From positions 1 to 9,045 of the forward strand of contig CAKPDZ010000054.1 in the NCBI GenBank assembly GCA_934149155.1: a stretch of DNA of 9,045 nucleotides. The letters run 5' to 3'. This DNA is from an uncultured Clostridia bacterium (GTDB taxonomy: Bacteria > Bacillota > Clostridia > TANB77 > CAG-508). Made by a program: the position numbers and the translations under genes. Each line of letters opens with the position of its first letter. Positions within the stretch are counted from its first letter, which is position 1. Under the pieces are notes generated by a model, which ran no database searches, had not been told where the DNA came from, and saw only the letters and a program-made list of their open reading frames with translations. Shown here in pieces: positions 1-6,436 of the stretch.

Positions 1-110
1 AAAATAAAAAACTAGTAATTGATGTTTTTTCTATTTTTTTGTTCTTACTTTTTACTAATTCTTGTGTATTATTTTTTTAATATTTTTGTCTGTTGCTCGG
101 TACAATTATT

Positions 111-139
111 ATCTTAACACCGTTGTCGAAATTTGTCAA
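111..139 (-). promoter_or_regulatory. Sigma-A promoter P2 (downstream of tandem pair)
   Basis: On the minus strand a perfect -35 box TTGACA (139-134) is followed by a 17-nt spacer and the -10 box TAAGAT (116-111), with an extended -10 TGT just before it. A run of seven A upstream could serve as an UP-like element. Transcription would begin near 104 and leave through the left edge. An imperfect dyad (122-140) overlaps the -35 box. Confidence 0.65.
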
Positions 140-154
140 CACTTTTTTTGAATT

Positions 155-174
155 TTCTTAAAATATTTTAAGAA
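155..174. repeat. Perfect 20-bp palindrome between P1 and P2
   Basis: TTCTTAAAAT followed directly by its reverse complement, with no loop. It lies downstream of P1 and just upstream of P2. On the minus strand it is not followed by a T-run, so it does not look like a terminator for ylmC. On the plus strand a T-run follows, but no gene precedes it. It could be an operator or merely a product of base composition. Confidence 0.5.
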
Positions 175-202
175 GTTTTTTCCTTTCGCTTGGTGCCTAA
201 TT

Positions 203-231
203 ATATTAACATCTTTATTCTCATAAGTCAA
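203..231 (-). promoter_or_regulatory. Sigma-A promoter P1 (upstream of tandem pair)
   Basis: On the minus strand TTGACT (231-226), a 17-nt spacer and TAATAT (208-203) with extended -10 TGT, again preceded by seven A. It matches P2 in layout and largely in sequence, at an offset of 92 bases. It begins only 17 bases past the ylmC stop codon, so it belongs to the next transcription unit to the left. Confidence 0.6.
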
Positions 232-248
232 TACTTTTTTTAACTTTT

Positions 249-485
249 TTAAATTTCTACCAAAATTAAATCATCACTTATACATTTTATATTTTCCCAA
301 GGAATTACAATATCATTACTGTTAGAAAACAAACTCATTAGTTTATTACTCCCACCAGGCACAATTATAGAAGTTATCCTTCCTGTATCCAAATCCGCAC
401 ACACATCTTGAACAAATCCTAACCTTCTTCCGTCACATATATTGATAACTTCCTTATGTTTAAAATCCAACCCTTTATCTCCCAT
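249..485 (-). CDS. YlmC/YmxH family sporulation protein (PRC-barrel)
   Basis: Small protein of 78 residues resembling the YlmC/YmxH family: an N-terminal KEVINICDGRRLGF segment, a TGRITSIIVPG strand, and the closing IPWENIKCISDDLILVE. These fit the PRC-barrel fold. The family is widespread in spore formers and is usually next to sporulation sigma genes; its biochemical role is not established. The longer frame opens at 512, but the ATG at 485 has AAGGAGA nine bases upstream, whereas the outer ATG has no good ribosome site, so 485 is chosen. It follows sigG by 76 bases, matching the common sigG-ylmC order, and may be co-transcribed or use its own promoter in the gap. No terminator is visible after it. 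Confidence 0.85.
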   Translation of the reverse strand: MGDKGLDFKHKEVINICDGRRLGFVQDVCADLDTGRITSIIVPGGSNKLMSLFSNSNDIVIPWENIKCISDDLILVEI

Positions 486-494
486 AGTATATAA

Positions 495-501
495 TCTCCT
501 T
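495..501 (-). promoter_or_regulatory. Ribosome binding site deciding the ylmC-like start
   Basis: AAGGAGA on the minus strand, nine bases before the ATG at 485. It lies inside the longer open frame that begins at 512, which argues that the outer start is not used. Confidence 0.7.
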
Positions 502-524
502 ATCTCAAACATTTTCTTATATAT

Positions 525-553
525 ATTATATGAAAATATTTGGAAATTGTTAC
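525..553 (-). promoter_or_regulatory. Possible promoter between sigG and ylmC-like gene
   Basis: Two readings overlap. A sigma-A reading is GTAACA (553-548), 17 nt, TATAAT (530-525). A sigma-G-like reading is TGTAA (554-550), 17 nt, CATATAATA (532-524), whose -10 resembles the CATAnTA form. The region is so AT-rich that chance matches are likely, so this is tentative. Confidence 0.3.
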
Positions 554-561
554 ATATCTAA

Positions 562-1335
562 TTATTTATAATATCTTTTTATATTTTCCAATGCATTTTT
601 TTCTAAACGAGATACTTGAGCTTGAGAAATTCCAATTTCTTCTGCTACTTCTGTTTGAGTACGTCCATCAAAATATCTTTTTATAACTATCTTTTTTTCT
701 TTTTCATTAAGTTTCTTTAAAGCTTCTGCAATTGTCATATTATCAGCCCAATTTTCATCACTATTTTTTGCATCTTTAACTTGATCCATTATATAAATGC
801 TTTCAGAACCATCATTATATATTGGTTCCTGCAATGAGACTGGATCTTGAATAGCATCAAAACTAAAAGCTATTTCCTCTTTTTCTACTCCTAGTTCTTT
901 TGCAATTTCTTCTATACTTGGCTCTCTTCCTTTTTCTTTATTAAATCTATCTTTAAATTGTATTGCTTTATATGCTAAATCTCTTACAGATCTGCTTACT
1001 CTTATTGTATTATTATCTCTTAAATATCTCCTTATTTCTCCAATAATCATCGGAACAGCATAAGTACTAAATTGTACATTTTGCGATAAATCAAAATTAT
1101 CTATAGATTTTATTAATCCTATACATCCAATTTGAAACAAATCATCTGCATTCTCTCCCCTACCATTAAATCTCTGTATTACACTTAATACTAATCTCAA
1201 ATTGCCTCTTATAAATGTAGCTCTAGCTTCTTCATCTCCTTGTTTTATTTTTATAAATAGTTCATCTTTTTCTTTATTTGTTAGTACTGGTAGTTGTGAT
1301 GTATTAACTCCACAGATTTCTACCTTGTTAATCAA
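562..1335 (-). CDS. sigG: RNA polymerase sporulation sigma factor SigG
   Basis: Late forespore sigma factor: it directs core RNA polymerase to the genes for DNA-protecting spore proteins, germination receptors and other late forespore products. The 257-residue reading begins MINKVEICGV, matching the NKVEICGV opening typical of sigma-G, and the length equals the family norm. Region 2 is at about 45-110, with DDLFQIGCIGLIKSIDNFD (core binding) and STYAVPMIIGEIRRYLRDN (-10 recognition, 90-108). The region 3 signature AIQDPVSLQEPIYND is at 161-175. The region 4 helix-turn-helix TQTEVAEEIGISQAQVSRLE is at 226-245. The start is the TTG at 1335, seven bases after AAAGGAGGT; the outer in-frame ATG at 1383 would add an implausible MEIIIIITLF tail encoded by an AAT repeat. 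The ribosome site is buried in a leader hairpin. ptsI lies upstream and a ylmC-like gene downstream; sigE, the usual upstream neighbour, is absent here. Confidence 0.96.
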   Translation of the reverse strand: MINKVEICGVNTSQLPVLTNKEKDELFIKIKQGDEEARATFIRGNLRLVLSVIQRFNGRGENADDLFQIGCIGLIKSIDNFDLSQNVQFSTYAVPMIIGEIRRYLRDNNTIRVSRSVRDLAYKAIQFKDRFNKEKGREPSIEEIAKELGVEKEEIAFSFDAIQDPVSLQEPIYNDGSESIYIMDQVKDAKNSDENWADNMTIAEALKKLNEKEKKIVIKRYFDGRTQTEVAEEIGISQAQVSRLEKNALENIKRYYK

Positions 1336-1342
1336 ATAAAAA

Positions 1343-1390
1343 ACCTCCTTTGGAAATAACGTTATTATTATTATTATTTCCAAAAAAGGT
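1343..1390 (-). promoter_or_regulatory. sigG leader hairpin occluding the ribosome binding site
   Basis: In the minus-strand mRNA the 17-nt arm at 1390-1374 (ACCUUUUUUGGAAAUAA) pairs with the 17-nt arm at 1359-1343 (UUAUUUCCAAAGGAGGU): 15 Watson-Crick and two G-U pairs, with a 14-nt loop containing AAU repeats. The second arm includes the complete Shine-Dalgarno AAAGGAGGU, and the UUG start follows seven bases later. Pairing is read directly from the sequence. Translational damping is inferred from the B. subtilis sigG leader, where a conserved hairpin over the ribosome site lowers translation. Confidence 0.8.
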
Positions 1391-1432
1391 ATTGTCTATT
1401 CTCTTATATACTTCATAAAATTCAAATTCTTT

Positions 1433-3130
1433 CTATTTATTTGAAAATTCTTTTAACTTTTCTTCTACTTCTTCTGCTGAAGACATTCTTAAAATCTCAT
1501 CTGCTAATACTTTACAGTCGAATTTTTCTAATTCACTAATTCTTTTTCTAGCTTTTAAAATATTATTTGAATTCATTGAAAATTCATCTAATCCTAATCC
1601 TATTAATAAAGGAATATATAATTCATCTCCAGCCGCTTCTCCACACATTCCACAGAATATTCCTGCGTCATGTGCACCATCTATAGCTTGTTTAATCAAT
1701 TTAATTACTGCTGGATGGTATTTAGTATATAATTTTGAAATTTTTTCATTTCCTCTTTCAGCAGCTACTGTATATTGTATTAAATCATTTGTTCCAATGC
1801 TAAAGAAATCACATTCTTTTGCCAATCCATAAGAAATTAATGCTGCTGATGGTATTTCTATCATTATCCCCACTTTAATATTCTTTTTATAAGATATATT
1901 TTTGTTATCTAATTCCTGCTTACATTCTTCTAATACTTTTTTAGCATCTCTTAATTCTTCTATTGATGATATCATTGGAAACATTATTGATAAATTCCCA
2001 TAAGCACTTGCTCTTAATATTGCTCTCAATTGTGTTTTAAATAGTGATATATTATCTAAACAAAGACGAATTGCTCTGTACCCTAAAAACGGATTTGCTT
2101 CTTTGTCTAAATGTAAATACTTTAATTCTTTATCTCCACCTACATCTAGAGTTCTTATTATTACTGGCCTATCTTCCATTTTTTCAGCAACTTCTTTATA
2201 TGCTTCAAACTGTTCTTCTTCAGTTGGCATATTTTCACTATCCATATATAAGAACTCACTTCTAAGTAGTCCAACTCCCTCTGCCGTATTTTTTAGTATT
2301 ATTTCTACATCTGATGGTGTTCCTATATTTGCAACAAGTTCAACAACATATCCATCCATTGTTTTTGTTACTTCATCTCTATATTTTTCTAATTCTTCTT
2401 TTTCTTTTGTAAGTTTTTTCTCTAATTCTTCTAAACTTTCTTTTTCTTCTTGCGATGGATTTAAATATATTTCTCCTGTTTCTCCATTTATTCCAACATA
2501 ATCTCCATTTCTGAAAATCTTAGTTGCGTCTTCTACTTTGGTTATTGCAGGAATCGCTCGTGTTCTTGCCATTATTGATGTGTGTGAATTTTCTCCTCCT
2601 AATTCTGTTATTATTCCAGACACATTTTTAAAATCTAATTTAGCTGTGTCTGATGTTGTTAATTCTGTTGCAACAATTATAGTGTTGGTATTCAATTTAC
2701 TTATATTAACAGTTTCTTCATTTAGTAATTTAGCAAGAACTCTATCTTTAATGTCTGCTATATCTCTAGATCTTCCAGCCATATATTCATCATCCATGTT
2801 TTCAAATATTTGTATTACACTATTAAATCCGACTTCTACTGCATATTCCGCACTATATTTTAAATCTTTTATTCCATTTTCTGTTTCTTGAATCAATGCA
2901 GGATCCTGTAATATCATAAGATATGCTGACATTATTTCTTTTTCGGTTCCAGTAGCTTTATTTACTATTTCTTCTGTTTCTTTTGTTACTTCTTCCATTG
3001 CTTTTTTTAATCTATCCATTTCAGCATTTGAATCTTCTACTGTTGTTTTTTCGATTTTTCTTTCTTCGTTTTTTAATATTACTGTATTTCCAAAACCTAC
3101 TCCTATGGATACACCTTTTCCTTTTATCAT
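1433..3130 (-). CDS. ptsI: PTS Enzyme I (PEP-protein phosphotransferase)
   Basis: Cytoplasmic first enzyme of the sugar phosphotransferase system: it takes the phosphoryl group from PEP onto a histidine and passes it to HPr. The 565-residue reading has the N-terminal HPr-binding and phosphohistidine region with GGENSHTSIMARTRAIPA at 178-195, the active histidine being His183. The C-terminal PEP-binding barrel follows, with EGVGLLRSEFLY (284-295), FPMISS (384-389), IGTNDLIQYT (445-454) and CGMCGEAAGD (493-502), Cys496 being the family's conserved cysteine. The frame is open to 3181, overlapping ptsH, but the ATG at 3130 has AGGAGGG five bases upstream (3142-3136) and gives the usual MIKGKGVSIG start; length is then close to the family's roughly 570. 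It follows ptsH by 28 bases, so the two are surely co-transcribed. No strong terminator follows before sigG. Confidence 0.97.
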   Translation of the reverse strand: MIKGKGVSIGVGFGNTVILKNEERKIEKTTVEDSNAEMDRLKKAMEEVTKETEEIVNKATGTEKEIMSAYLMILQDPALIQETENGIKDLKYSAEYAVEVGFNSVIQIFENMDDEYMAGRSRDIADIKDRVLAKLLNEETVNISKLNTNTIIVATELTTSDTAKLDFKNVSGIITELGGENSHTSIMARTRAIPAITKVEDATKIFRNGDYVGINGETGEIYLNPSQEEKESLEELEKKLTKEKEELEKYRDEVTKTMDGYVVELVANIGTPSDVEIILKNTAEGVGLLRSEFLYMDSENMPTEEEQFEAYKEVAEKMEDRPVIIRTLDVGGDKELKYLHLDKEANPFLGYRAIRLCLDNISLFKTQLRAILRASAYGNLSIMFPMISSIEELRDAKKVLEECKQELDNKNISYKKNIKVGIMIEIPSAALISYGLAKECDFFSIGTNDLIQYTVAAERGNEKISKLYTKYHPAVIKLIKQAIDGAHDAGIFCGMCGEAAGDELYIPLLIGLGLDEFSMNSNNILKARKRISELEKFDCKVLADEILRMSSAEEVEEKLKEFSNK

Positions 3131-3158
3131 CTGTTCCCTCCTATATTTTATATAGAAA

Positions 3159-3422
3159 TTATTCTCCAAATTTATTTTCAAACCCTTTTAAAATTTCTGC
3201 CATTGCTGTTTGTTCGTCTTCTCCATCACACTCAATTTCAATTTCAGTTTTTGCTTTTATTCCTAAAGACATTATTCCTAAAATTGATTTTGCACTTGCT
3301 GTTTTTCCATTTGCACTTACATTTATATTACATGTAAATGTAGCTGCTAATTTTGCTAACTCTCCTGCAGGTCTTGCATGTAATCCTGTTTCGTTTTGTA
3401 ATATTACTTTTTCTTTTATCAT
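3159..3422 (-). CDS. ptsH: PTS phosphocarrier protein HPr
   Basis: Small phosphocarrier relaying phosphate from Enzyme I to the IIA domains of sugar permeases. The 87-residue reading shows the active-site motif TGLHARPA with the phosphorylated histidine at exactly His15, and the regulatory motif ASAKSILGIMSLG with Ser46. In Gram-positive bacteria HPr kinase/phosphorylase modifies Ser46 and P-Ser-HPr acts with CcpA in catabolite repression, so this is likely the cell's general HPr and not only a fructose-specific carrier; that is an inference. The frame can start at a GTG at 3431, but the ATG at 3422 gives the canonical numbering and sits six bases after AAAGGGTG. It follows fruA by 21 bases and precedes ptsI by 28 bases. 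Confidence 0.97.
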   Translation of the reverse strand: MIKEKVILQNETGLHARPAGELAKLAATFTCNINVSANGKTASAKSILGIMSLGIKAKTEIEIECDGEDEQTAMAEILKGFENKFGE

Positions 3423-3443
3423 TTTGTTCACCCTTTCTATTGC

Positions 3444-5363
3444 TTATTTTGTTTTTTCATATTCTGGTAAGTTATTTTTTAACATTGCCATAACTCCCAT
3501 TGAAACTAATGATCCTACTAATATTGATAATAAATACCATAATGGATGTCCAATTGTTGCTATTACAAATATTCCTCCATGTGGTGCCATTAGTGTACAA
3601 TTAAATGCCATTGATAACGCTCCTGTTACGGCTGATCCTGCAACAAATGCAGGTATTGTTCTTAATGGATCTGCTGAAGCAAATGGTATTGCACCTTCTG
3701 AGATAAATGATAATCCCATTATATAATTTACATATGCTGCTTGTTTGTCTTTTTTTGCTATCTTCTTTGGGAAGAATGTTGCTAATAATGCAACTGCTAA
3801 TGGCGGTACCATTCCTCCTGCCATTACCGCTGCCATTATTTCATATTGTCCTGATGCTAACATTCCTGTTCCAAATGTATATGCTGCTTTATTTACTGGA
3901 CCTCCTAGGTCAACTGCCATCATTCCTCCTAGTATTGCTCCTAATAATACTTTATTTGCAGTACTCATTGATGATAAATAATTATTTATTCCTGTATTTA
4001 TTGCTCCTACATATGGATTTATTAAAAGCATAAATAATCCTATTAACGCAATTCCAAATACTGGATATAATAAAATTGTCTTGATTCCTTCTATACTTTC
4101 TGGTAAATAGCTACATATTTTTTTCAATCCTAAAACAATATATCCACCAGCGAAACCTGCAATTAATGCTCCTAAGAATCCTGAACTTACAAGTGTTACT
4201 GTGCTATCTGTTAATGATGCAAATGTAGTTCCTTGTACTGCTAATATTCCTCCAACAAATCCGACTGCTAATCCTGGCCTATCTGCTATACTCATTGCTA
4301 TATATCCTGCTAAAATGTATAGCATTACATTAAATGCTGCTCCTCCGACTGTTTTAAAGAATGCTGCTAATGGTGTGTTCATACCAAAATTTGATGGGTC
4401 TATACTATAATCATCAAATAAAAATGCTAATGCTATTAATATTCCTCCACCTACTACAAATGGTAACATATGTGTTACACCATTCATTAAATGTTTATAT
4501 ATTTGTGTTCCGATTCCTTCTTTTTCATTATTATCATCTTGGTTGTTTTTATTTTTTGAATGATATACTTTTGCTTCTGGAGATAATACATGTTCTATTA
4601 ACTCTTGTGGTTTATTTATTCCATCAGCAACTTTTGCTTTTACTAATTTTTTTCCGTCAAATCTTGATAAATCTATTTTGGTGTCTGCTGCTATTATTAC
4701 AGCTTTGGCATTTTTTATTTCTTCTTTTGTAAATTTGTTTTTTACTCCTGAAGAACCATGAGTTTCTACTTTTACTTTATGACCTAATTGAGTTCCCATT
4801 TTTTCTAATGCTTCTGCTGCCATATAAGTATGTGCAATTCCTGTTGGACATGCTGTGATTGCAAGTATTTCATATCCATCATTTTCTTTTTTTGTTTCAT
4901 TTAATTTCATTCTTTCTGCTCTGTCTATACATAACATGAACTCTGCTGCTGTTTCTGCATTTAATAGTTCTTCTCTAAATCTTGTATCCATCAACAATGT
5001 TGATAATCTACTTAATACATCTAAATGAACATTGTCTTTTGTATTAGGTGCTGCAATTAAAAATATTAATTTTGCAGGTTGTCCATCTAATGAATCAAAG
5101 TCTACCCCATTTGGTATTACCATTGCAGCTAATCCTGGTTTTGAAACTGCATCTGTTTTTCCATGTGGTATTGCAATCCCTTCTCCTATTCCTGTTGTTC
5201 CTTCTTTTTCTCTTTCTAATACTACTCTTTTGTATTCTTCTTTGTTAATAATGTTTCCGTTAGTAGCCATAAGGTCTACCATTTTACTGATAAGTTCTTC
5301 TTTGCTATTTGCACTACCATTTATTTTTATGGCACTTGTGCTTAGTAAATCTGTAATTTTCAT
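3444..5363 (-). CDS. fruA: PTS fructose transporter subunit IIABC
   Basis: Membrane permease that imports fructose and releases it as fructose-1-phosphate. Its 639 residues carry all three domains in the order A-B-C, as in B. subtilis FruA, and the length is normal. The IIA domain (about 1-150) has GEGIAIPHGKT with phosphoryl acceptor His67. The IIB domain (about 165-262) has ITACPTGIAHTYMAAEAL with acceptor Cys172. An acidic and Asn-rich linker (about 262-284) leads to the multi-span IIC domain (about 290-630), with HMLPFVVGGG, DLGGPVNKAAYTFG and SEGAIPF. The ATG at 5363 is preceded by AAAGGATGAG. It lies 40 bases after fruK and 21 before ptsH. Substrate assignment rests on the domain type and the adjoining fruK; related sugars cannot be excluded. 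Confidence 0.95.
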   Translation of the reverse strand: MKITDLLSTSAIKINGSANSKEELISKMVDLMATNGNIINKEEYKRVVLEREKEGTTGIGEGIAIPHGKTDAVSKPGLAAMVIPNGVDFDSLDGQPAKLIFLIAAPNTKDNVHLDVLSRLSTLLMDTRFREELLNAETAAEFMLCIDRAERMKLNETKKENDGYEILAITACPTGIAHTYMAAEALEKMGTQLGHKVKVETHGSSGVKNKFTKEEIKNAKAVIIAADTKIDLSRFDGKKLVKAKVADGINKPQELIEHVLSPEAKVYHSKNKNNQDDNNEKEGIGTQIYKHLMNGVTHMLPFVVGGGILIALAFLFDDYSIDPSNFGMNTPLAAFFKTVGGAAFNVMLYILAGYIAMSIADRPGLAVGFVGGILAVQGTTFASLTDSTVTLVSSGFLGALIAGFAGGYIVLGLKKICSYLPESIEGIKTILLYPVFGIALIGLFMLLINPYVGAINTGINNYLSSMSTANKVLLGAILGGMMAVDLGGPVNKAAYTFGTGMLASGQYEIMAAVMAGGMVPPLAVALLATFFPKKIAKKDKQAAYVNYIMGLSFISEGAIPFASADPLRTIPAFVAGSAVTGALSMAFNCTLMAPHGGIFVIATIGHPLWYLLSILVGSLVSMGVMAMLKNNLPEYEKTK

Positions 5364-5388
5364 TTTTTCTCATCCTTTCTTTGGTATT

Positions 5389-5403
5389 GTTCTAGTATAG
5401 AAC
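5389..5403. repeat. Perfect 15-bp dyad in the fruK-fruA gap
   Basis: GTTCTA, three bases, TAGAAC; it directly abuts the fruK stop codon. In mRNA it would form a short 6-bp hairpin upstream of the fruA ribosome site. There is no following T-run, so it is not a terminator. It might stabilise or process the transcript, or be a binding site; no function can be shown. Confidence 0.4.
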
Positions 5404-6309
5404 TTAATTTATTTCTTTTAATAGATTAGCTACTTCTTCTGATGTTGCTAAATTCATTGAAAATGCACTTGCACTTCCTGTAGCTAATCCAACTTTAAAA
5501 GCATATTGGTAATCTCCTCTTTTTTCATATCCTGCTACAAATCCTGCTACCATGGAGTCTCCAGCACCAACTGTATTTAATACTTTTCCTTTTGGTGCAT
5601 TTAAGAAATATTCTTTATTTTCTGTTGTTACTAACATTGCTCCATCTCCACCTAATGAGATTAACACATTGCGTGCTCCCATTTTTTGAAGTTTTTTTGC
5701 ATGTTCTATAATTTCTTCTTTTGTTTCTATTTTTTCTTTAAATGTTTCTTCTAATTCCTCTTTATTGGGTTTTATTAAAAATGGTTTATATCTCAATACA
5801 TTCATTAATAATTCTTTTGTTGCATCTACTATAAATCTTACTTTATTTTGCTCTAGTTTTTTACATATTATTTCATATATATTATTATTTATACATTTTG
5901 GTATATTTCCAGCTAATATTACTGTATCTTCACTTTTTATATTATCGATTTTTTTTAATAATTGTTTTATATCTTCTTCAGTTATTTCTGGTCCATTTCC
6001 ATTTAACGCTGTTTCTTCTTTTGAACTTATTTTTACATTTATTCGTGTTAATCCTTTTTCTACTTTTATAAAATCTGTTTTTATTCCTCTTTGTTCAATA
6101 TCTCTTTTTAATTCTTCTCCTGTAAATCCTGCAATAAATCCTAATGCAGTACTTTCTATCCCAAGATTACCTAAAACCGTTGAAACATTTAGTCCTTTTC
6201 CTCCTGGTAAAATTTTTTCTGTTTCTGTTCTATTTATTTTTCCTATTTCAAAGTTATTCACTTGTGATATGTAGTCTAATGCTGGATTAAATGTTATTGT
6301 ATATATCAT
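5404..6309 (-). CDS. fruK: 1-phosphofructokinase
   Basis: PfkB-family sugar kinase. Next to fruA it most likely converts fructose-1-phosphate plus ATP to fructose-1,6-bisphosphate, feeding imported fructose into glycolysis. Its 301 residues begin MIYTITFNPALDYI, typical of this subfamily. The first PfkB signature includes GGKGLNVS (36-43), an LISLGGDGA segment is at 216-224, and the ATP/catalytic signature NTVGAGDSMVAGFVAG is at 245-260 with catalytic Asp251. Length is standard. The ATG at 6309 follows GAGGTGA closely. Tagatose-6-phosphate kinase belongs to the same family, but the IIABC neighbour favours fructose. It is first in the operon; no fruR-type repressor gene sits upstream, unlike the common fruR-fruK-fruA order. 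Confidence 0.94.
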   Translation of the reverse strand: MIYTITFNPALDYISQVNNFEIGKINRTETEKILPGGKGLNVSTVLGNLGIESTALGFIAGFTGEELKRDIEQRGIKTDFIKVEKGLTRINVKISSKEETALNGNGPEITEEDIKQLLKKIDNIKSEDTVILAGNIPKCINNNIYEIICKKLEQNKVRFIVDATKELLMNVLRYKPFLIKPNKEELEETFKEKIETKEEIIEHAKKLQKMGARNVLISLGGDGAMLVTTENKEYFLNAPKGKVLNTVGAGDSMVAGFVAGYEKRGDYQYAFKVGLATGSASAFSMNLATSEEVANLLKEIN

Positions 6310-6331
6310 TCAATTCACCTCATTTGCTTAC

Positions 6332-6360
6332 AATATATCATACTTATTTTTAATTTACAA
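6332..6360 (-). promoter_or_regulatory. Probable promoter of the fruK-fruA-ptsH-ptsI operon
   Basis: On the minus strand TTGTAA (6360-6355), a 17-nt spacer, and TATATT (6337-6332) with extended -10 TGA. Transcription would start near 6325, leaving a leader of about 16 nt that includes the fruK ribosome site. It lies just past the carD terminator, the expected place. Confidence 0.5.
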
Positions 6361-6380
6361 TATAATTTTTTATATTTAAT

Positions 6381-6427
6381 AAAAAAAAGAACTATAATTT
6401 TACAATTTTATTATAGTTCTTTTTTTA
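6381..6427 (-). terminator. Intrinsic terminator of carD
   Basis: Perfect 17-bp inverted repeat: arms 6382-6398 (AAAAAAAGAACTATAAT) and 6410-6426, loop of 11 nt. The minus-strand transcript ends the hairpin in a run of U. It begins about 10 bases after the carD stop codon. The symmetric A/T tails could let it work both ways, but no plus-strand gene needs it. Confidence 0.85.
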
Positions 6428-6436
6428 TTCGATTTT

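Larger units (their letters stand above)
1..248. other. Intergenic region with outward-firing promoters
   Basis: No convincing gene on either strand. The stretch is extremely AT-rich and holds two tandem sigma-A-type promoters on the minus strand (listed separately) and a perfect 20-bp palindrome at 155-174. From about position 104 to the left edge there would be a leader of over 100 nt without a ribosome site followed by a start codon. The transcript therefore enters a gene outside the window. A stable-RNA operon is a reasonable guess, because duplicated strong promoters with a long non-coding leader are usual there, but no rRNA or tRNA sequence is visible here. Confidence 0.6.

Noticed and set aside
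1336..1383. N-terminal extension of SigG starting at ATG 1383 (MEIIIIITLF)
   Set aside because: It is encoded by the leader hairpin and AAT repeat and is absent from the family; the internal TTG has a correctly spaced ribosome site.
1391..1411. GTATA (1411-1407) as a sigma-F/sigma-G -35 box for sigG
   Set aside because: No matching -10 at the required distance; the nearest candidate, CAATACC, is too close and poorly matched.
1421..1445. Inverted repeat TTCAAAT/ATTTGAA across the ptsI stop as a terminator
   Set aside because: Only seven A/T-rich pairs with an 11-base loop and no following T-run in the transcribed direction; too weak to call.
3131..3181. 17-residue N-terminal extension of Enzyme I overlapping ptsH
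   Set aside because: It would read through the ribosome site AGGAGGG; the ATG at 3130 gives the canonical start and length.
2044..6274. Many plus-strand open frames, the longest at 2983-3726, 5765-6274 and 2103-2501
   Set aside because: They lie antisense to the PTS genes, are rich in Leu/Ile/Phe/Ser from reading AT-rich codons backwards, lack ribosome sites, and show no family features.
6319..6333. TTGTAAGC near the fruK promoter as a CcpA cre site
   Set aside because: Only one half matches; the second half lacks the central CG and the mirrored end.
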